Assembly (NCBI GenBank): GCA_963573315.1
Contig: OY752151.1
Location: 620,001-684,000 of the forward strand
Direction: 5' to 3'
Length of the DNA stretch: 64,000 nt
Source of the DNA: Entomortierella parvispora
Taxonomy: Eukaryota; Mortierellomycota; Mortierellomycetes; Mortierellales; Mortierellaceae
Below, piece by piece: positions 1 to 11,974 of the stretch. The translations under genes and the position numbers were made by a program. The notes under the pieces are model-generated. The model did not search any database. It was not told the origin of the DNA and saw only the letters and a program-made list of their open reading frames with translations. Positions within the stretch are counted from its first letter, which is position 1. Every line of letters starts with the position of its first letter.

Positions 1-2265
1 TACTAGTTCTACCGCGACTTACTTCTATTGCTCCTCCTGTAGCAGACACAGAGGCTCCACAGTATGTCGTCGGTCTGGTTAATGTTGGAAACACATGCTT
101 TGTCAATTCAGTATTGCAAGCTCTGGCATCCCTGCCTTCTTTACGAAGCTACTTGGAGGCTCGCAAAGGATTGGGCCATGACGAGGACTCTATCACGCTG
201 ACTTTGGGCGAAACAATAGAAAGTAAGACGAATACAGGCAGCTGGAGGAATCGGTTAATGACATGGATAATGACTTATGAGAGGCGAATCTTTCCATTTT
301 TTTTTTCACCGTCAGTGCTGAATACGATACAAAGACGACGCAGTGCAAAGCGTCTAGTCCGAATCTTGAAGACACTAAAGGCCAAGGCATCTCAAGTTCT
401 GACAAGCCAACAGCAGGTATTTCAAAGATCGCACTATTGGGTTCTTTTGAACCAGGAGTCTTACGTTAACTCTCATCTATGTATACCACTTCTTCAGGAT
501 GCTCAAGAGCTCTTTCAGATTTTGTCGACCCAGCTCTCCGAAGAACGCGAAAAACTTGATCATTTCGGGACGCCTTCTCTTCTGGATCGGATGGCTGTCA
601 GCGAGATTCTGAGCCCGACTTCTCCACCTGCATCTATGTCGTCCTCGTCTGTACTCTCATCCTCAACCTCCTTTTCAAGGATGCGCCGTTCATCGGTTTC
701 GTCAATCATGTCCACGTCTCAGCTTCTACTTCCCCCCACCGTTCAGGCGAGAAGACATAGCTCAGGCACCACACAGGCAGAGGAGCAAAGTGAATCAGCC
801 AACGATGAGGCAGCTCTTCAGGAATCTACTGGAATGAGAGAAAGCGCCATTCTAGATAAGCACGAACAGGAGAAGTATACCAGAGCCAAGAGTCCCTTCA
901 TGGGATTACTAGCCAGTCGCGTGTCGTGCGTGGATTGTGGTTATACAGTAAGCGAGAGATCGTCTCCTATGTTTAGGATGACATCTTTAGACTGCGATTA
1001 TTATCTAACACGAGAACGAACTTTCAATAGGCTGCTATTCGCCACTCAACTTTTGATAGCCTGTCACTTACAGTTCCCATGCAGGTATGTAGCTGCATTT
1101 GCTGACTACACCGTTTTCTTCGATAGCTCTTAAACCCCGAGTTTTCACTGACGATACTTCTTGCCATTCTGCTAGTACGCGTGCACGTTGGAAGACTGTC
1201 TTGAGGCATTTATTCACCTGGATACGATCCATGACTTTAATTGTCGGAAATGTACGCTCTTGAGTGCCAGTCGCGATCTCGGGCTGAAGATCGAACAAGG
1301 GAAACAAAAGCTGGCTTCTCAAAAAGAAAAAGATGACGGGCAACATCAGGATCATACCTGGACTTCAACCTCCAGTGAAGCTCGAGAAAATGGAAATCCG
1401 GAGGAGAATGTCTCTCCCTTGGAGAGCGAAATTGAAGGAAACGGCGACGATGAGGATTTGAACAAGAAACCCTCGAGGACAAAGGGAACGGTGATTACTT
1501 TGGAGGAGATGCAACGTTTGAAGGACAAAGTAGACGATTGTCTTGCCAATAACATAGAAATGGACCTCGTAAGTTTCCCTTTGATCAAGGCAGCACACCG
1601 GAATGACATCTAACCATTTCTCCCTCCATACTATCTGTTTACAGTCACCAATCGAACTCAGGGCTGTGCAGTCGAAAAAGACAACCAAGCACTCTATGAT
1701 TGCTAAACCTCCACAAGCTCTTTGTCTTCATTTGAACCGATCCATGTTTACACCCTCTGGCCAGATTGGCAAAAACCCGAGCAAGGTCCAATTTGGAGCC
1801 GAGCTGGATTTTACAAGATTCACGACGTCGGGTCATTTGACAACTGTACCGACCAGCTCCATGTCTAGACGAGGATCTCTTGCAAACGGATCGGGTGCGA
1901 GTATAATGAATGGGATCAGTCGGCCAGTCTTGCCATCAGGATCCAAGTCCTGGACAGGGTCGCCCTTTAGCCATCAAGTAAGCTTGGGACTGAAGGCAGC
2001 AGCAACGGTAGCAAGCTCTATGGAAACAAGGACAGGAAAAGGAAACGACGATGTAGGCGACGATCCACGGATCCTCTATCGCCTTTGCGCCGTGCTTGTG
2101 CATTTGGGTGTCCACAATTCAGGCCATTTTGTCACGTACCGTCGGATACCCTCAACAACTTCTGAAAAGTGGTGGCGCATCTCGGACGAGGATGTTCAGA
2201 TTGTAGAGTGGGAACTGGTCAAGAACTCAGAGGCGTACATGCTCTTTTATGAGAAGGAGACATAA
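1..2265 (+). CDS. Ubiquitin-specific protease (UBP1/USP30-like), 5' end off the window
   Basis: Cysteine protease of the USP/UCH family, which removes ubiquitin from proteins. The Cys box (NVGNTCFVNS, near 85-115) and the His box (HNSGHFVTYRR, near 2113-2145) are both present, along with the QQDAQELFQ motif and a zinc-ribbon-like CVDCGYT/CRKCTL pair. Splice logic gives exons <1-222, 316-416, 498-947, 1031-1084, 1176-1568 and 1645-2265. All introns are GT-AG and about 76-93 nt. Joining them restores family motifs, for example CGYT + AAIRHSTFDSLSL and VPMQ + YACTLEDCLEAF. The middle contains a Ser-rich low-complexity insert. The start codon lies left of the window. The USP assignment is firm; the UBP1/USP30 subgroup is inferred from the FDSLSL and LEDCL motifs. 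Confidence 0.9.
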
Positions 2266-3763
2266 AGCACGGCGACGTTTCAGGCTTACGCCAGGCCATT
2301 TTGGACCCAATAAAGAGGATCAAATTGGGCCCTTACTCCAGCTTCAATTTGACCGTAAACAGGCAGCCGCATGTGAGGCACGAAAGGTTGCCAGAGTTTG
2401 TTGGAGCACCTCAAAAGTATGATGTCAGTTTCTACTGGAGATAAAAAGTCTCGACGCAAGGAGTACCAGGTGGAGATTTCTATAGATCGCACTGACCAAG
2501 TTCTTAGAAGTGGACAAATTTATTATCGTGGCCAAGTTTTCTATGTTATGAAAAGAAAAACTCGTAGGACAACAGCTAGGGTATGGTCTTTGTGGCCCTG
2601 TTTCACACCAACCGAAGCACTTTGGGTATGTGGCAACGTTCGGTGCTGAGGTTCCATCCCTATTGCAAATGTGTTTTTCACAGAGCGAACTATCATACTA
2701 GGATCTCCCAGTAGAGAGAGAGTTTGGCGATCTCTTCCCTTCGCATAAAATGGCAATTGACAGCATTGCAATGACCGACACTGAGCCAAAAAGATGTTGG
2801 AAACCTGGAAGCATGTTGAGTCTGAGTGTTCTTGTGTGTGCTATTCTGTATTGGATCTATTGAATGTTGTTGAAATAAGAAGTCCATAAGCGCTTTCCAC
2901 TTTCTTATATAGAAAGAAAACTATACTTTGTTGTGTCTAAGGTGTCTTCAGGAATGATTGAACATGCTGCAAAAAAATGCATTGCCTAAGAACAATAATG
3001 GGTTAGGGATGAGGGCGTGGGAAAAAGATAAAAGGATCAAGGGATGACATCTTGGAGGGCAGGCGTCAAGAAGACTACAACATCAATGGACAACAACACC
3101 AGCGAGAAACATCATCATGGGTTGTGGTGAGGAGTAGTGAGGGGCAGTGAGCAGGAAATGAATCAATGCCACCAAACGCTTCCACCAGACGCGACGAAAA
3201 ACCTGTTCGGTTGGAACAAACGCAATTTCTAGAAGGGGGTTCGGATCGGCCGTTATCATCTTGAAAACTGATGGCAAGATACCTCGTTACTCTCTTCACT
3301 GATACACTGGAAACTTGACTCACTCCTGACGTTGTTGATGATGATGCCCCTCAGAAGCGAATCAGCCATCATCGGGTTGTCAGGAAAAAAAACATATTAG
3401 TCTCACAACTTCTTTTACGCTCCTTTCCTTCCTTCCTCTTCTGACCAACTGACCTTAACCCCTAAAGTCATACTTGCCCCATAGTCTGCTCTCTCTGCTC
3501 CACCTCTTGCAACACACATGGTTCTCACATTATTGCATCGCCACATTAGTTTGGCTATACATGACATCCTCCCACGACGATCCATCAGGATTGTCCGTAG
3601 TCTGTCGAGAAGGAACAAGCCCGTCAGGAAAGCGGTACTGATCTAAGCAAAAGGATGAGAAAACTTTAGGACGGCAATCCAGGATGGTAATCTCAAAGGT
3701 ACCAAGAGGCTCTAAGGCCCCTAAAGATCCTATATCGGGCACCACGCAAGGCCGTGAACCAAA
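2266..3763. other. Intergenic stretch with an unassigned coding-like fragment
   Basis: Most of this stretch shows nothing recognisable. At 2290-2450 one plus-strand frame reads as a plausible peptide (LDPIKRIKLGPYSSFNL...), and 2398-2649 has an 83-codon frame with a coherent segment (EYQVEISIDRTDQVLR). Neither has a clear start or full-length context, so they may be exons of an unrecognised gene or decayed remnants. The rest is A/T-rich spacer. Confidence 0.3.
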
Positions 3764-4513
3764 TTTGATGTCTGGAAGGAAAAGGCGTGGACAGTGTGTC
3801 TCCAAGCTCACCAGGTCGACAACCGTACCGTTCGCTGTGTCACAAAGGCTGCAGAGCTGGAGGATGTGCGTATCATCACCAAGGACTCGGACTTGCCGAT
3901 CTATGAGATTTTGCACGTCGATCACTCTGCTTGAACAAGATACACACCAGCGCTACAAATTTCAGGAAACGACTCTCAAAAACAGGAGGGAAAAGAGGAC
4001 CAGGAGCGCTGTTGTCTAATGGCGACGAGAAGAACAGGAGGATCAAGAAGACAGAGCATCAACAGGATGTTGCCCTCGATGGATTCAACTGTGCCTTCAG
4101 GTGTTCATCACCAACGAGGAGCATGATTTTGCGACCGATATGATCGAGCGGGCTTCCTCCCCACCAGACACCTGCAGTCATGTCAAGACCACCTTCAAAG
4201 AAAACGGGATGAAGAAAGCCAGGACCAATCAATATAGTTTCATTAGGACATTAGGACTCGGACGCCTCTTATACGAGCATTGGCGTCCATCGCCTTTCAA
4301 CTTGTGGCCGTTGACTAAAGTGCTGCAATCTCCACTCTCACGTCTCCGCTCTTCACCCCAAGCATCTCCCTCTACAAAAAGGGCTGCAAACGAAAGGGAG
4401 CCAAAGCTCACGCTCCTAGGCAAAAGCGAAATTGTGTGAGCGATGGATTCATCGCGACCTTGTGGCCGGACATGATATTGTGATCATTGGCGAGCAATAT
4501 TTCAAGTTCAAGG
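3764..4513 (+). pseudogene. Scattered coding-like fragments, unidentified
   Basis: I do not recognise a family. Three plus-strand pieces read like real protein but sit in different frames or are separated by stops. Piece one, about 3764-3931, contains VWKEKAWTVCLQAHQVDNRT and ends at a stop after ILHVDHSA. Piece two, about 4020-4240, contains VFITNEEHDFATDMIERAS. Piece three, about 4417-4513, contains ERWIHRDLVAGHDIVIIGEQ and ends at a good GTATGC donor. An in-frame TGA just upstream of piece one, with no AG acceptor between, argues against a simple intact exon. They may be broken 5' parts of the gene whose 3' exons lie at 4800-5311. Confidence 0.35.
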
Positions 4514-4799
4514 TATGCTCCTAAACCCTTACAAGACTCCCAAACAAGTCGCACAGGCCATACAATCGTCATAGATTGGAATTACATTAGCCATACATTC
4601 TCCACCGGGTACAATGTACAGAGCAAAGGACAGGTCATAGTAAGGAAGAATATCCGTCACAATCACCTGATTATCAACGGAATCGGAGTCCCCAAGATGT
4701 TTTTTTTGAACATGCACGGTACTGAAAAACAATCCCTTTTTTTTTTGTATCTGGGAAAATTGAGAAATATCGTCCTGGTCCAACAAATTCCACTCTCCC

Positions 4800-5311
4800 G
4801 CATTGCAGCCTATTCAGCAACCCTGATGTCGTTATACGAGCATGACGGTGTTCACGTTTTTGGCAACGTTCTTGAGCACGATCTCGTGATACCTACGAAC
4901 GCCCTTGAGCTAGAATGTTTTATGGACGGCAAAACATTAGCTGGCCTGTTGTCCCTGCGAGTAAGTATTGTCATTGTTAATAACGTTCATTCTGATAGAT
5001 TATGTACTAACCCACTAAACTGGATACCAATCTGCTAGTCATTTTTCCTCCAAATTGGACGCGAACTCGCACTTCAACAGCTGACATGTAGGTCAGCAAA
5101 TAACATACCATCGACAGCATTCTCTGAAATTAGGACCTTTTATTCTCCCAAGAGAGACAGATCCGTGCCTCCCTCGCCCAAGAAGCAACCACCGCCTTCA
5201 CCGAAGAAGCGAGGGCCTTCATTGGAAAAGCATGCGATGGACCATTCAGATGTCTCCTTGTCGCAGATGGAAACACAAAGGACGAAAGTATTCCGGAAGC
5301 GTCGTGGATAA
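4800..5311 (+). CDS. 3' exons of an unidentified protein with a basic SPKK tail
   Basis: No family recognised. The exons join in frame: about 4809-4960 (after a CATTGCAG acceptor, ending before GTAAGT), 5039-5091 and 5134-5311, with introns 4961-5038 and 5092-5133 (only 42 nt). The product contains HVFGNVLEHDLVIPTNALEL and then a Pro/Lys-rich tail with repeated SPKK. It ends in a basic cluster (FRKRRG) that would suit a nuclear or DNA-binding protein. The 5' part may be the broken fragments at 3764-4513. If those are non-functional, this is a pseudogene; transcript data would decide. Confidence 0.4.
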
Positions 5312-5919
5312 ATGACGCGACCTCGATGGATTGGTTTACTTTCTTAATTGTATTACATCTCTATTTGCTCTCAGTTGAAACTAGCCGGATCCTCTCTCGG
5401 AGTTGCCTGTTCCTCCTTGAGCCCCATTTGTCACACCTTGAGCTAGCCAATCCTTCTGACAGATAAGTGACGTGGTCTTTTTGCTGTTAGTTCTTTCGTT
5501 GTATTTCTATAAAAAAAAAGCAGAAAGAAACACCTTCAACCTCGAAGTGCTAGCATCTGTGGGGATGCGAGGGTACAATTGGCGCCCTTGACAGAATTAT
5601 CTGTACTATCTGTGAGACGTGGATGTGTTGGACGTCAAAGAAGCCCTGCGTCGGCTTGAATGTCTGTGGGAAGCAACCATTGCCTTCTTTGCCCCGAGAG
5701 AAGAAATAATACCGACACGGTAGAGAACTGGTCTCCAGCGTCGAATGGACTTCACACGATTACTTCTCTTTCGCGCAACTCAAAGTGCTCTCTCTATTAT
5801 AAACTCCTGTCCCCTGCTTCCCATTCAGGGCATTCTCTTTGGGTCCCTTAACTGATTATGAATCAGCAAATTTATTTCAAAGTCTAGACTCGGCTTCTGT
5901 ACTTCTGTATCTTTCAAGT
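5312..5919. other. Intergenic spacer
   Basis: No coding signal, RNA gene or repeat stands out. It lies between the 3' ends of two converging transcription units, so it probably holds only 3' untranslated sequence. Confidence 0.5.
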
Positions 5920-7599
5920 TCACATGCAGTTGATGCTCTGGCTGTTAAAGAAAGTGCGAAGCTGAATCTTCATTTCCTTGTGAGCAGTGGCTCGACTTAC
6001 AGCCACAGAACTCAGCTTGGGCCAATGCTCAACCATCCAACGGGCTTCTTCTAAAGTCAAGTCCTGATCAGTCTCTCCAAACTTCAAGAACCGCATTCCT
6101 GTTAGAGACTTTAATGCATCCAGACCGTTTTTGATTAAAGGACGATGGTACTCTGCTCTAACGGCGAGCTCCTCCTTGATCCATACATATTCTTTGAAAG
6201 GCTTCGAATCCATGAACCCCAAGGTGTGCAAATTGGAAAGGGTGGCAATTCTACCGAAAAGGACAGACGCCGATAAGGGGTCCTCTGAATCGAACTCAAT
6301 AATTGACTCTCCTGCACTGTTCTTGAAAAAGAGTCGATGGACAAAACCGACTTGTAAATCTCTCAGATTTTGACAGACCCAAGGTCGCGGGTCCATTGCA
6401 ATGTCCTGATCTGTCAAGATGCGTGCATGCAGCCTTCTCAAGCACGGCAACCCACACAGAAACTGTTGGACCATCGACCCTTGCAGATCAGCACATCCTA
6501 CCAGCGAAAGTATTTCCAGACTCTTGCGATGGTGACCTCCTCCAGACTCCAATAGCGCTCGAGTGCTTGCCTCTGCAAATGAGGTCTTGTCCATACGTAG
6601 AGTCTTGAGAGGTCGAGGCATCGCTTCCAGGATCTCGGCCAACTCCGCATCAGAGAATTGAAACATCATGAGCTCAAGTCTTTCAAGAAACTGCCATTGA
6701 CCCTCTCTCAATCCCTTGGCCAAGGCCGGTTTCCTATTTCCTTGATCATGGCCTGGTTTTGTCACCCATTGGAGAGATCGCAATTCTCGGCAGTCGAGCA
6801 AGATATAGTACTCCTCCTTGATCCAGTAAGACGAGTCTGTCATAGAGAGACTTTGGATCTTGACCCCCTTTAGATCTTTCCAGAACTTACCACGGCGTTC
6901 CAAAGAGGCTTCATCGGGATCATGATGTTCGTTCAGGCCTAGAAAGTCACCTTCTCCATTGTCTTCTGGAGCCCCACTCCGGAAGCAGATCGGACTGTCG
7001 TGCAGGGTCAGAGCCTCCAGTCCTGAAAGAAGTTGTCGATGGGCATCGCTCCAATGATCCCACGCGAAACATGCTGTCCTCAGAGTCAGGACTCGGAGTT
7101 GACCAGGATGGAACTGGCAAGCCTGTAATACAGCCCACGGTCGGCAGTGGCGAATCATACCGACCAAAGTCAAGGAGTGGAGCTCGGCTGCGTGTCGCTC
7201 TATAAAAATCCTTGCTATCTTTGTGACCCGAAAGTTGTTGGCAGTCTCATCAAAGACCACTCGGAGGTTATGAAGCTGAGGAAAAGTCAGGTGGAGAAAG
7301 CGGTTGTCGGCCTCATCCCGAAGGGTGTTGATGGACAGCGATTGTATCAACGGGGCGTTCTTTTGGAGGTGGAGAAAAGCCTGCTGGGCTCTGGGATTGG
7401 GAAGGGTGGAGAGGTAGGCGGGAGCAGTGGTGTCTCCCTCAGCAAGACGGATGTGGAACCAGAGCAGGGGGTGAAAGGCGCGATACCATGCTTGGGAGAC
7501 CTGGATGCAGGCAAAGAGGGACCTGTTTGTTAAGAAGGGACCCAAATGGAAGGTGATTTCAGGAAGGAGAAGGGGATTGAGAGCGGATGGGGGCGACAT
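5920..7599 (-). CDS. F-box/LRR protein, 559 aa
   Basis: Probable substrate-recognition subunit of an SCF-type ubiquitin ligase. The N-terminus (residues about 8-50) has an F-box-like helix set: LLLPEITFHLGPFLTNRSLF, then CIQVSQAWYRAFHPLLW. The rest is a leucine-rich-repeat-like array of roughly 20-30 residue units. The late segment AMDPRPWVC followed by NLRDL recurs almost unchanged in the proteins at 45441-46916 and 50756-52369, marking these three as paralogues. The gene is a single exon; the start is the first in-frame Met before the F-box. Substrates cannot be inferred. Confidence 0.85.
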   Translation of the reverse strand: MSPPSALNPLLLPEITFHLGPFLTNRSLFACIQVSQAWYRAFHPLLWFHIRLAEGDTTAPAYLSTLPNPRAQQAFLHLQKNAPLIQSLSINTLRDEADNRFLHLTFPQLHNLRVVFDETANNFRVTKIARIFIERHAAELHSLTLVGMIRHCRPWAVLQACQFHPGQLRVLTLRTACFAWDHWSDAHRQLLSGLEALTLHDSPICFRSGAPEDNGEGDFLGLNEHHDPDEASLERRGKFWKDLKGVKIQSLSMTDSSYWIKEEYYILLDCRELRSLQWVTKPGHDQGNRKPALAKGLREGQWQFLERLELMMFQFSDAELAEILEAMPRPLKTLRMDKTSFAEASTRALLESGGGHHRKSLEILSLVGCADLQGSMVQQFLCGLPCLRRLHARILTDQDIAMDPRPWVCQNLRDLQVGFVHRLFFKNSAGESIIEFDSEDPLSASVLFGRIATLSNLHTLGFMDSKPFKEYVWIKEELAVRAEYHRPLIKNGLDALKSLTGMRFLKFGETDQDLTLEEARWMVEHWPKLSSVAVSRATAHKEMKIQLRTFFNSQSINCM

Positions 7600-7776
7600 C
7601 GTGATTGAGATGTGAGAAGGAAAACAGAGATGGAATCTCGTTCTTCTCGTGCTGTAGATTCATGACTTGCAAGCTGCGGCAGTGCGACATGGTGGGATGA
7701 TCTCATGGCCTCATGGGCGCATTCTTTTGTCTTTTATTTGTCTTTGCCCCAGGGCCCCTGAAACTACCACACCTTA

Positions 7777-10700
7777 TCACCACCGCGGACTCCACTCTGG
7801 CACAAGGTGAGCAAAAGCCCCAAACCGACCCTCAGTCTGCACCCTTTTGTACTCGGTCATCAGCTCGGCCTTGGGAGCTCGGCTCCAAAGACGCTCCTGT
7901 CTTTCAAGATGACCTTCTTGGCTCTCCTCGCGACTGATTTCGGAGGAAAACACGTCCAGTCGCCTAAGAGCCACTACGTTCGAACCATCGACACCGCCTT
8001 GAAACGCCGGGCTCTCCTCGAGGGTGTTCAAGAGCAGCTCAAAGTGCTTTTCGCCAAAGTTTGAACTAGGCAGACCAAGGTACTCTAGCGACGAAAAATC
8101 AAGGGCTTGGAAGAGACGCGTCCACTCGGCCATTTCAAATTTCGCAGCGTGAATGTCCAGGCTCCGGAGTGGAGCAATGGGAGCGTCACTGGGGACAAGC
8201 GAGGTGTTGAGGGCAGAGGGATCGGGCATGGAAATCAACTGGATCAACCTGGAAATGTTCTCAATTACCGGCTCTTCGTGCGTTGGATGTTGGGAAGGGA
8301 TTATGGGGCTCGGAGGACTAGCGTTCCAAGCATGCGATTTTTCGTCCCTGTTGGCCATCGATGTTCCGCGTGGCTTCCAGCAGAGATTGGTCATCTTTGG
8401 GAGGAGCCGTCTGTCCACAGCTTCTCTCATCCAAAACAGATCCCCTTGAAGCTCGACTTCGGTGGCGACCGGTGCAAAACGGTCAAAAGTCTGGATCGTC
8501 AATTTCCCAGCACCATCCCCATGCTTGGCCATGACCAACTGAAGTACCTCCAGCTGTGTAGATTTTTCAATGATAGACCATAATGGTTCGATGGTAGCGA
8601 CCTCCATGCCTGCAGTCGATACACGAATCGACTTGAGGCTTGACATTCCACTGTTTTTGTCGACTTGGTTCTTGATCAGTCGGACCAGCTGAGGACCAAT
8701 CTCAGCATCCATGATATCCAGAGCACCCAAAAGATGCCCTTTACTCCTGAGAATACTTGATTGGAGCAAGTATTGTGGATCATCGCCCTTCCCCAGGACT
8801 GCGATCCCAGTCATTGCGCCATCTACGCCAAAGGTCAGCTTCACTTGGGATTCGTGCGAGGATGGTTCGATCAAGATCAGATCCTGTAGGCCATGACCTT
8901 GTTCACCTCCAGCCTGAATTTTCTTTGCGAGTTTAACTTGTTCCTCGAACAAGCAAAGGTTTGCCCAATCCCAACTGGATACCGTCAAATGTTCCAGCTG
9001 CTTGCTTGCTTGCAAGAGTCGTTCAATGAAGGAGGCAGAGAGCTGTCCCCAAAAGGCTCGAGTGAAGTGAAGTTTGAGGCTCTTCAACCCTACACAACGT
9101 TGTAATGTCTTGCAGAGAGCCTCAAGACCTGCCGCTGTAGGAACAGCAGGGAATCGAAGTTTCAAGAGACGAAGACGGGGCGCAGGCAAGATCGCGGAAA
9201 TGTCGACCCGATCAAAGAGAGGCAAGTCTCCCTTAAACTGGACGGATTGAAGTCGACCATTGGCGAGCATTTGGACCATTGGCGTGAAACGGCGCCCCCT
9301 GATTGCAAAAGAAGAGGGTGCATTATTGGAGCACTGGAAGATGAGGGACGTAACCTTGGATTTGTTTATCGCCGCCGTGAATGTCCGCAAATCATCCAGG
9401 GACACCTCCCAGGAGAGATAGATGACCAGTTCATTGATACCACGGGCCTCTGCTAGGGAAGCATAGAATGCCTTTGCCACGGTCTTGCTACGAAGATTAA
9501 TGGTGACTGATCCCTGACTCTCGTCAAATTCGCCATTGTTCTCTTGTACAATCCTCCAGAAGGTCTTTTGAGCAGACTCGCGGTAATTGGCTCGGAAATG
9601 GTCGCGACAAACCCATTTGACATGACCTTCGTCTGTCACGGTTCTGTAGAGGTTGCCAAAGACCCGCCCTTTGTCCGACATGGTCAGAAAGTTTTGCAAT
9701 TGCCCCAGTTCGACACCTTCCAGGGCTTCGAGCTGATCAAAGTCTTGGGTATCGCTGTTGTCCCCAAGGTCCATGGTCATCCCACCGTTCTCGTTTTTGT
9801 TCTGACCTTCGATGTAGGAAATGGTATGATCGACCAAAAGACTGATGTTGTCCTTGGTGAATCCAAGGGCTTGTTGAACCTTATCAAGACCCTCTGCTAG
9901 TTCAAAATGAGCCAACTGGGGGACAATCACACCCGCGACAGAAACCCCGATCTTGAGCATCTGCATCATGGCAAGGACATAGGGTCCATACTTTTGAAAG
10001 AATGCCGTCGGATGGTCAATATCGTACCCCTCGTGCTTGGCCATGTGGACCTCGTCAATGGTCTTGACGCCGTCCTTGGTCGTATGTTTACCGCACTCGC
10101 ACAAAAAGTACAGCCGAAACTGGTCCGTGAATGGGCTCAAGATCTTGTCCCGTCTCCGGACCACCTTGGGCAAGACTATAAAGAGCCTTGGAATCGGATA
10201 CTCGTGCAACTCGTAGGTCTGTGTCAGCAGCGCCTTGATCTTTGTTTGCAGATTCGCCAGCCTGTCCAGTGTCAGTTGCTGCATGTTCTCCATCCGTTGT
10301 TGGGACTTTGACATCTCAATCTGCATCTTGGTCATCTGGGTCTGCATCTCAAGTATTTGAGCGTTCAATACTCCATTTTTTTCCATCTCGGCCTTCAGGT
10401 CCTCATAATGTTTGTTCATGTCTTCCTTGATCCCTTTTGCTTGATCGATATGTCCTTTCTGGAGAGCTTGAAAATGACTGTCGTACAATTGTAGGATGGA
10501 CATCAGTGACTGTTGCGCTTTCGGGTTGAGCTCCTCCTGGATCTGAACTAAAGCCTGAGCGTCATCACCGTTTTCAGGATCCGAGACGGCGTCCGATAGA
10601 TGAAGCTTGTTGGAGGAAACAGCACTGGCGACAAGTCCGTGCCAGATCTTGTCGTATTTAAATCGTGAGTTGCTCAGGGGATCTTTTGCCCTTGTCGATT

Positions 10701-11428
10701 TCGGAGAAGATGAGGTTGGGTAAGCAGGGAGATGTTCTTCATCGTTGTGTCTATGAAGTAAACAATCCGGGGAGGTATAACAGGGCGGGGAGGCAGGGGG
10801 CGTTCGAAGAGCAATGTACTGAGTAGGGGAGGATTTTATGTCCTCTGTCCTCACCGCCGTTGCCTGCGACGATAAAATCAAGTCGTCGACAGAATGAAGC
10901 TCGTTGCTTCCGTGCTTGCCAGAGGAGAAGGTTGGTAGCGCTGCATGTAAAACGGATCCCCCTGCGGAGGACATTGAAGAACTGCTCGAGCGGCTTGGAG
11001 AGTTAACAGGGACGACTGGTGGACCTGTTGAGCATGACGTGGCGCTGCTTTGTCTCGAAGTTTCGCCTTTGAGTACAATTTCCAAGACTGTGCCTGGGTA
11101 ATATGCGATCCTCCGCGGAGTTAACCTAGATGCAAAAAATGAAGTTCACCGGAATAAAGTGTTAACAACTCGTTCCTCCTGTTTCTCTTCCTCAAAAGAG
11201 AAGGATTTCTGAAGGTACTTACTCTTGAAAGTCGGTTCCTCGTAGAAAAGGGATTGTTGCTACATGGTCCCGGGCAAACCGGGCCTCCTCAAAGACGAGA
11301 AGAATATCATCCCATAGCACGACCTGGTCTCCTGTCTGTGGGTCGGTTACGGTGGAAATGTTGTGTCGTTCCTGTGTCGCAGAGAGTTGAATGACTTGAA
11401 AAGTCCTGGCGGTCGGCGGTTTTGTCAT
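7777..11428 (-). CDS. Large coiled-coil / LRR-like protein, 1,184 aa, two exons
   Basis: Exon 1 is 11428-11223 and exon 2 is 11125-7777; the GT-AG intron joins FQ-E to LTPRRIAYYPGT in frame. The N-terminus (residues 1-90) is a compact module, VVLWDDILLVFEEARF through VLEIVLKG. It resembles the start of a large protein family I associate with Mortierella-type fungi; this is an impression, not a database match. A Ser/Thr/Pro-rich linker follows, then a coiled coil (about residues 270-370, with repeated QTQMTKMQIEMSKSQQRMEN-like heptads). Next comes a helical region ending near GHVKWVCRDHFRANY, then an irregular leucine-rich array (INELVIYLSWEVSLDDLRTF and similar). The role is unknown; the layout suggests a sensor or scaffold. 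The 178 bp gap to the F-box gene start at 7599 suggests independent transcription on the same strand. Confidence 0.75.
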
Positions 11429-11974
11429 TTCTTGAGGTGAAAGGCAACAAAAGAAGTGAAAGGTAGGGTAAGAAAGAACAAAAAAGAAAGAAAGTCCTCG
11501 CTCAGCCCGGACAAACCACCTTCTTCGTTATGCGAGCGGGAGATGGTGAGAGCCCTTTTTTTTCCATCTTTCTCTTCTTTTTAGCTCGGGAAGGCTTGAG
11601 CCCTGTTTCTTTCCGTGAAGGCCATGCAGAATTTCCAGACTTTGACTTTGGATGAAAACGCGTGCGCAGAGTCAAGTAGTCGTGATTCTCGAGCGCATCA
11701 TTCACATCGTGAATAACAAATGGCCGTCCTTGCCTTCTATTTCGACTTGTAGTCTCGCGTGCTATTCTCACCCATTCTTCGCCAGAAATTCCCTGGTCGC
11801 ACGATTTTCAGGAGATGGACCGCCCCTTAAGTACACACGAAGAGTCGCCAATGCATGCTATGGAGGTGCCCGAATTCGCACGCTCGCATCAACCGCTCCA
11901 TGCACCTCTTGGTCCCCATTGCTCCCGGCTCTCTTACTCTCTGTCGATCTGTGATTTGATATTTCTCTGTCATC
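11429..11974. other. Intergenic region between divergent genes
   Basis: This is the shared upstream region of the minus-strand gene ending at 11428 and the plus-strand gene starting at 11975. It has pyrimidine/purine-rich tracts (for example 11470-11500). A minus-strand open frame at 11502-11771 is basic and low in information, and I do not believe it is a gene. Confidence 0.5.

Noticed and set aside
39-113. Taking the first in-window ATG (near 64) as the USP start
   Set aside because: The reading frame is open upstream to the window edge, and the Cys box begins right there, so the true start must lie outside.
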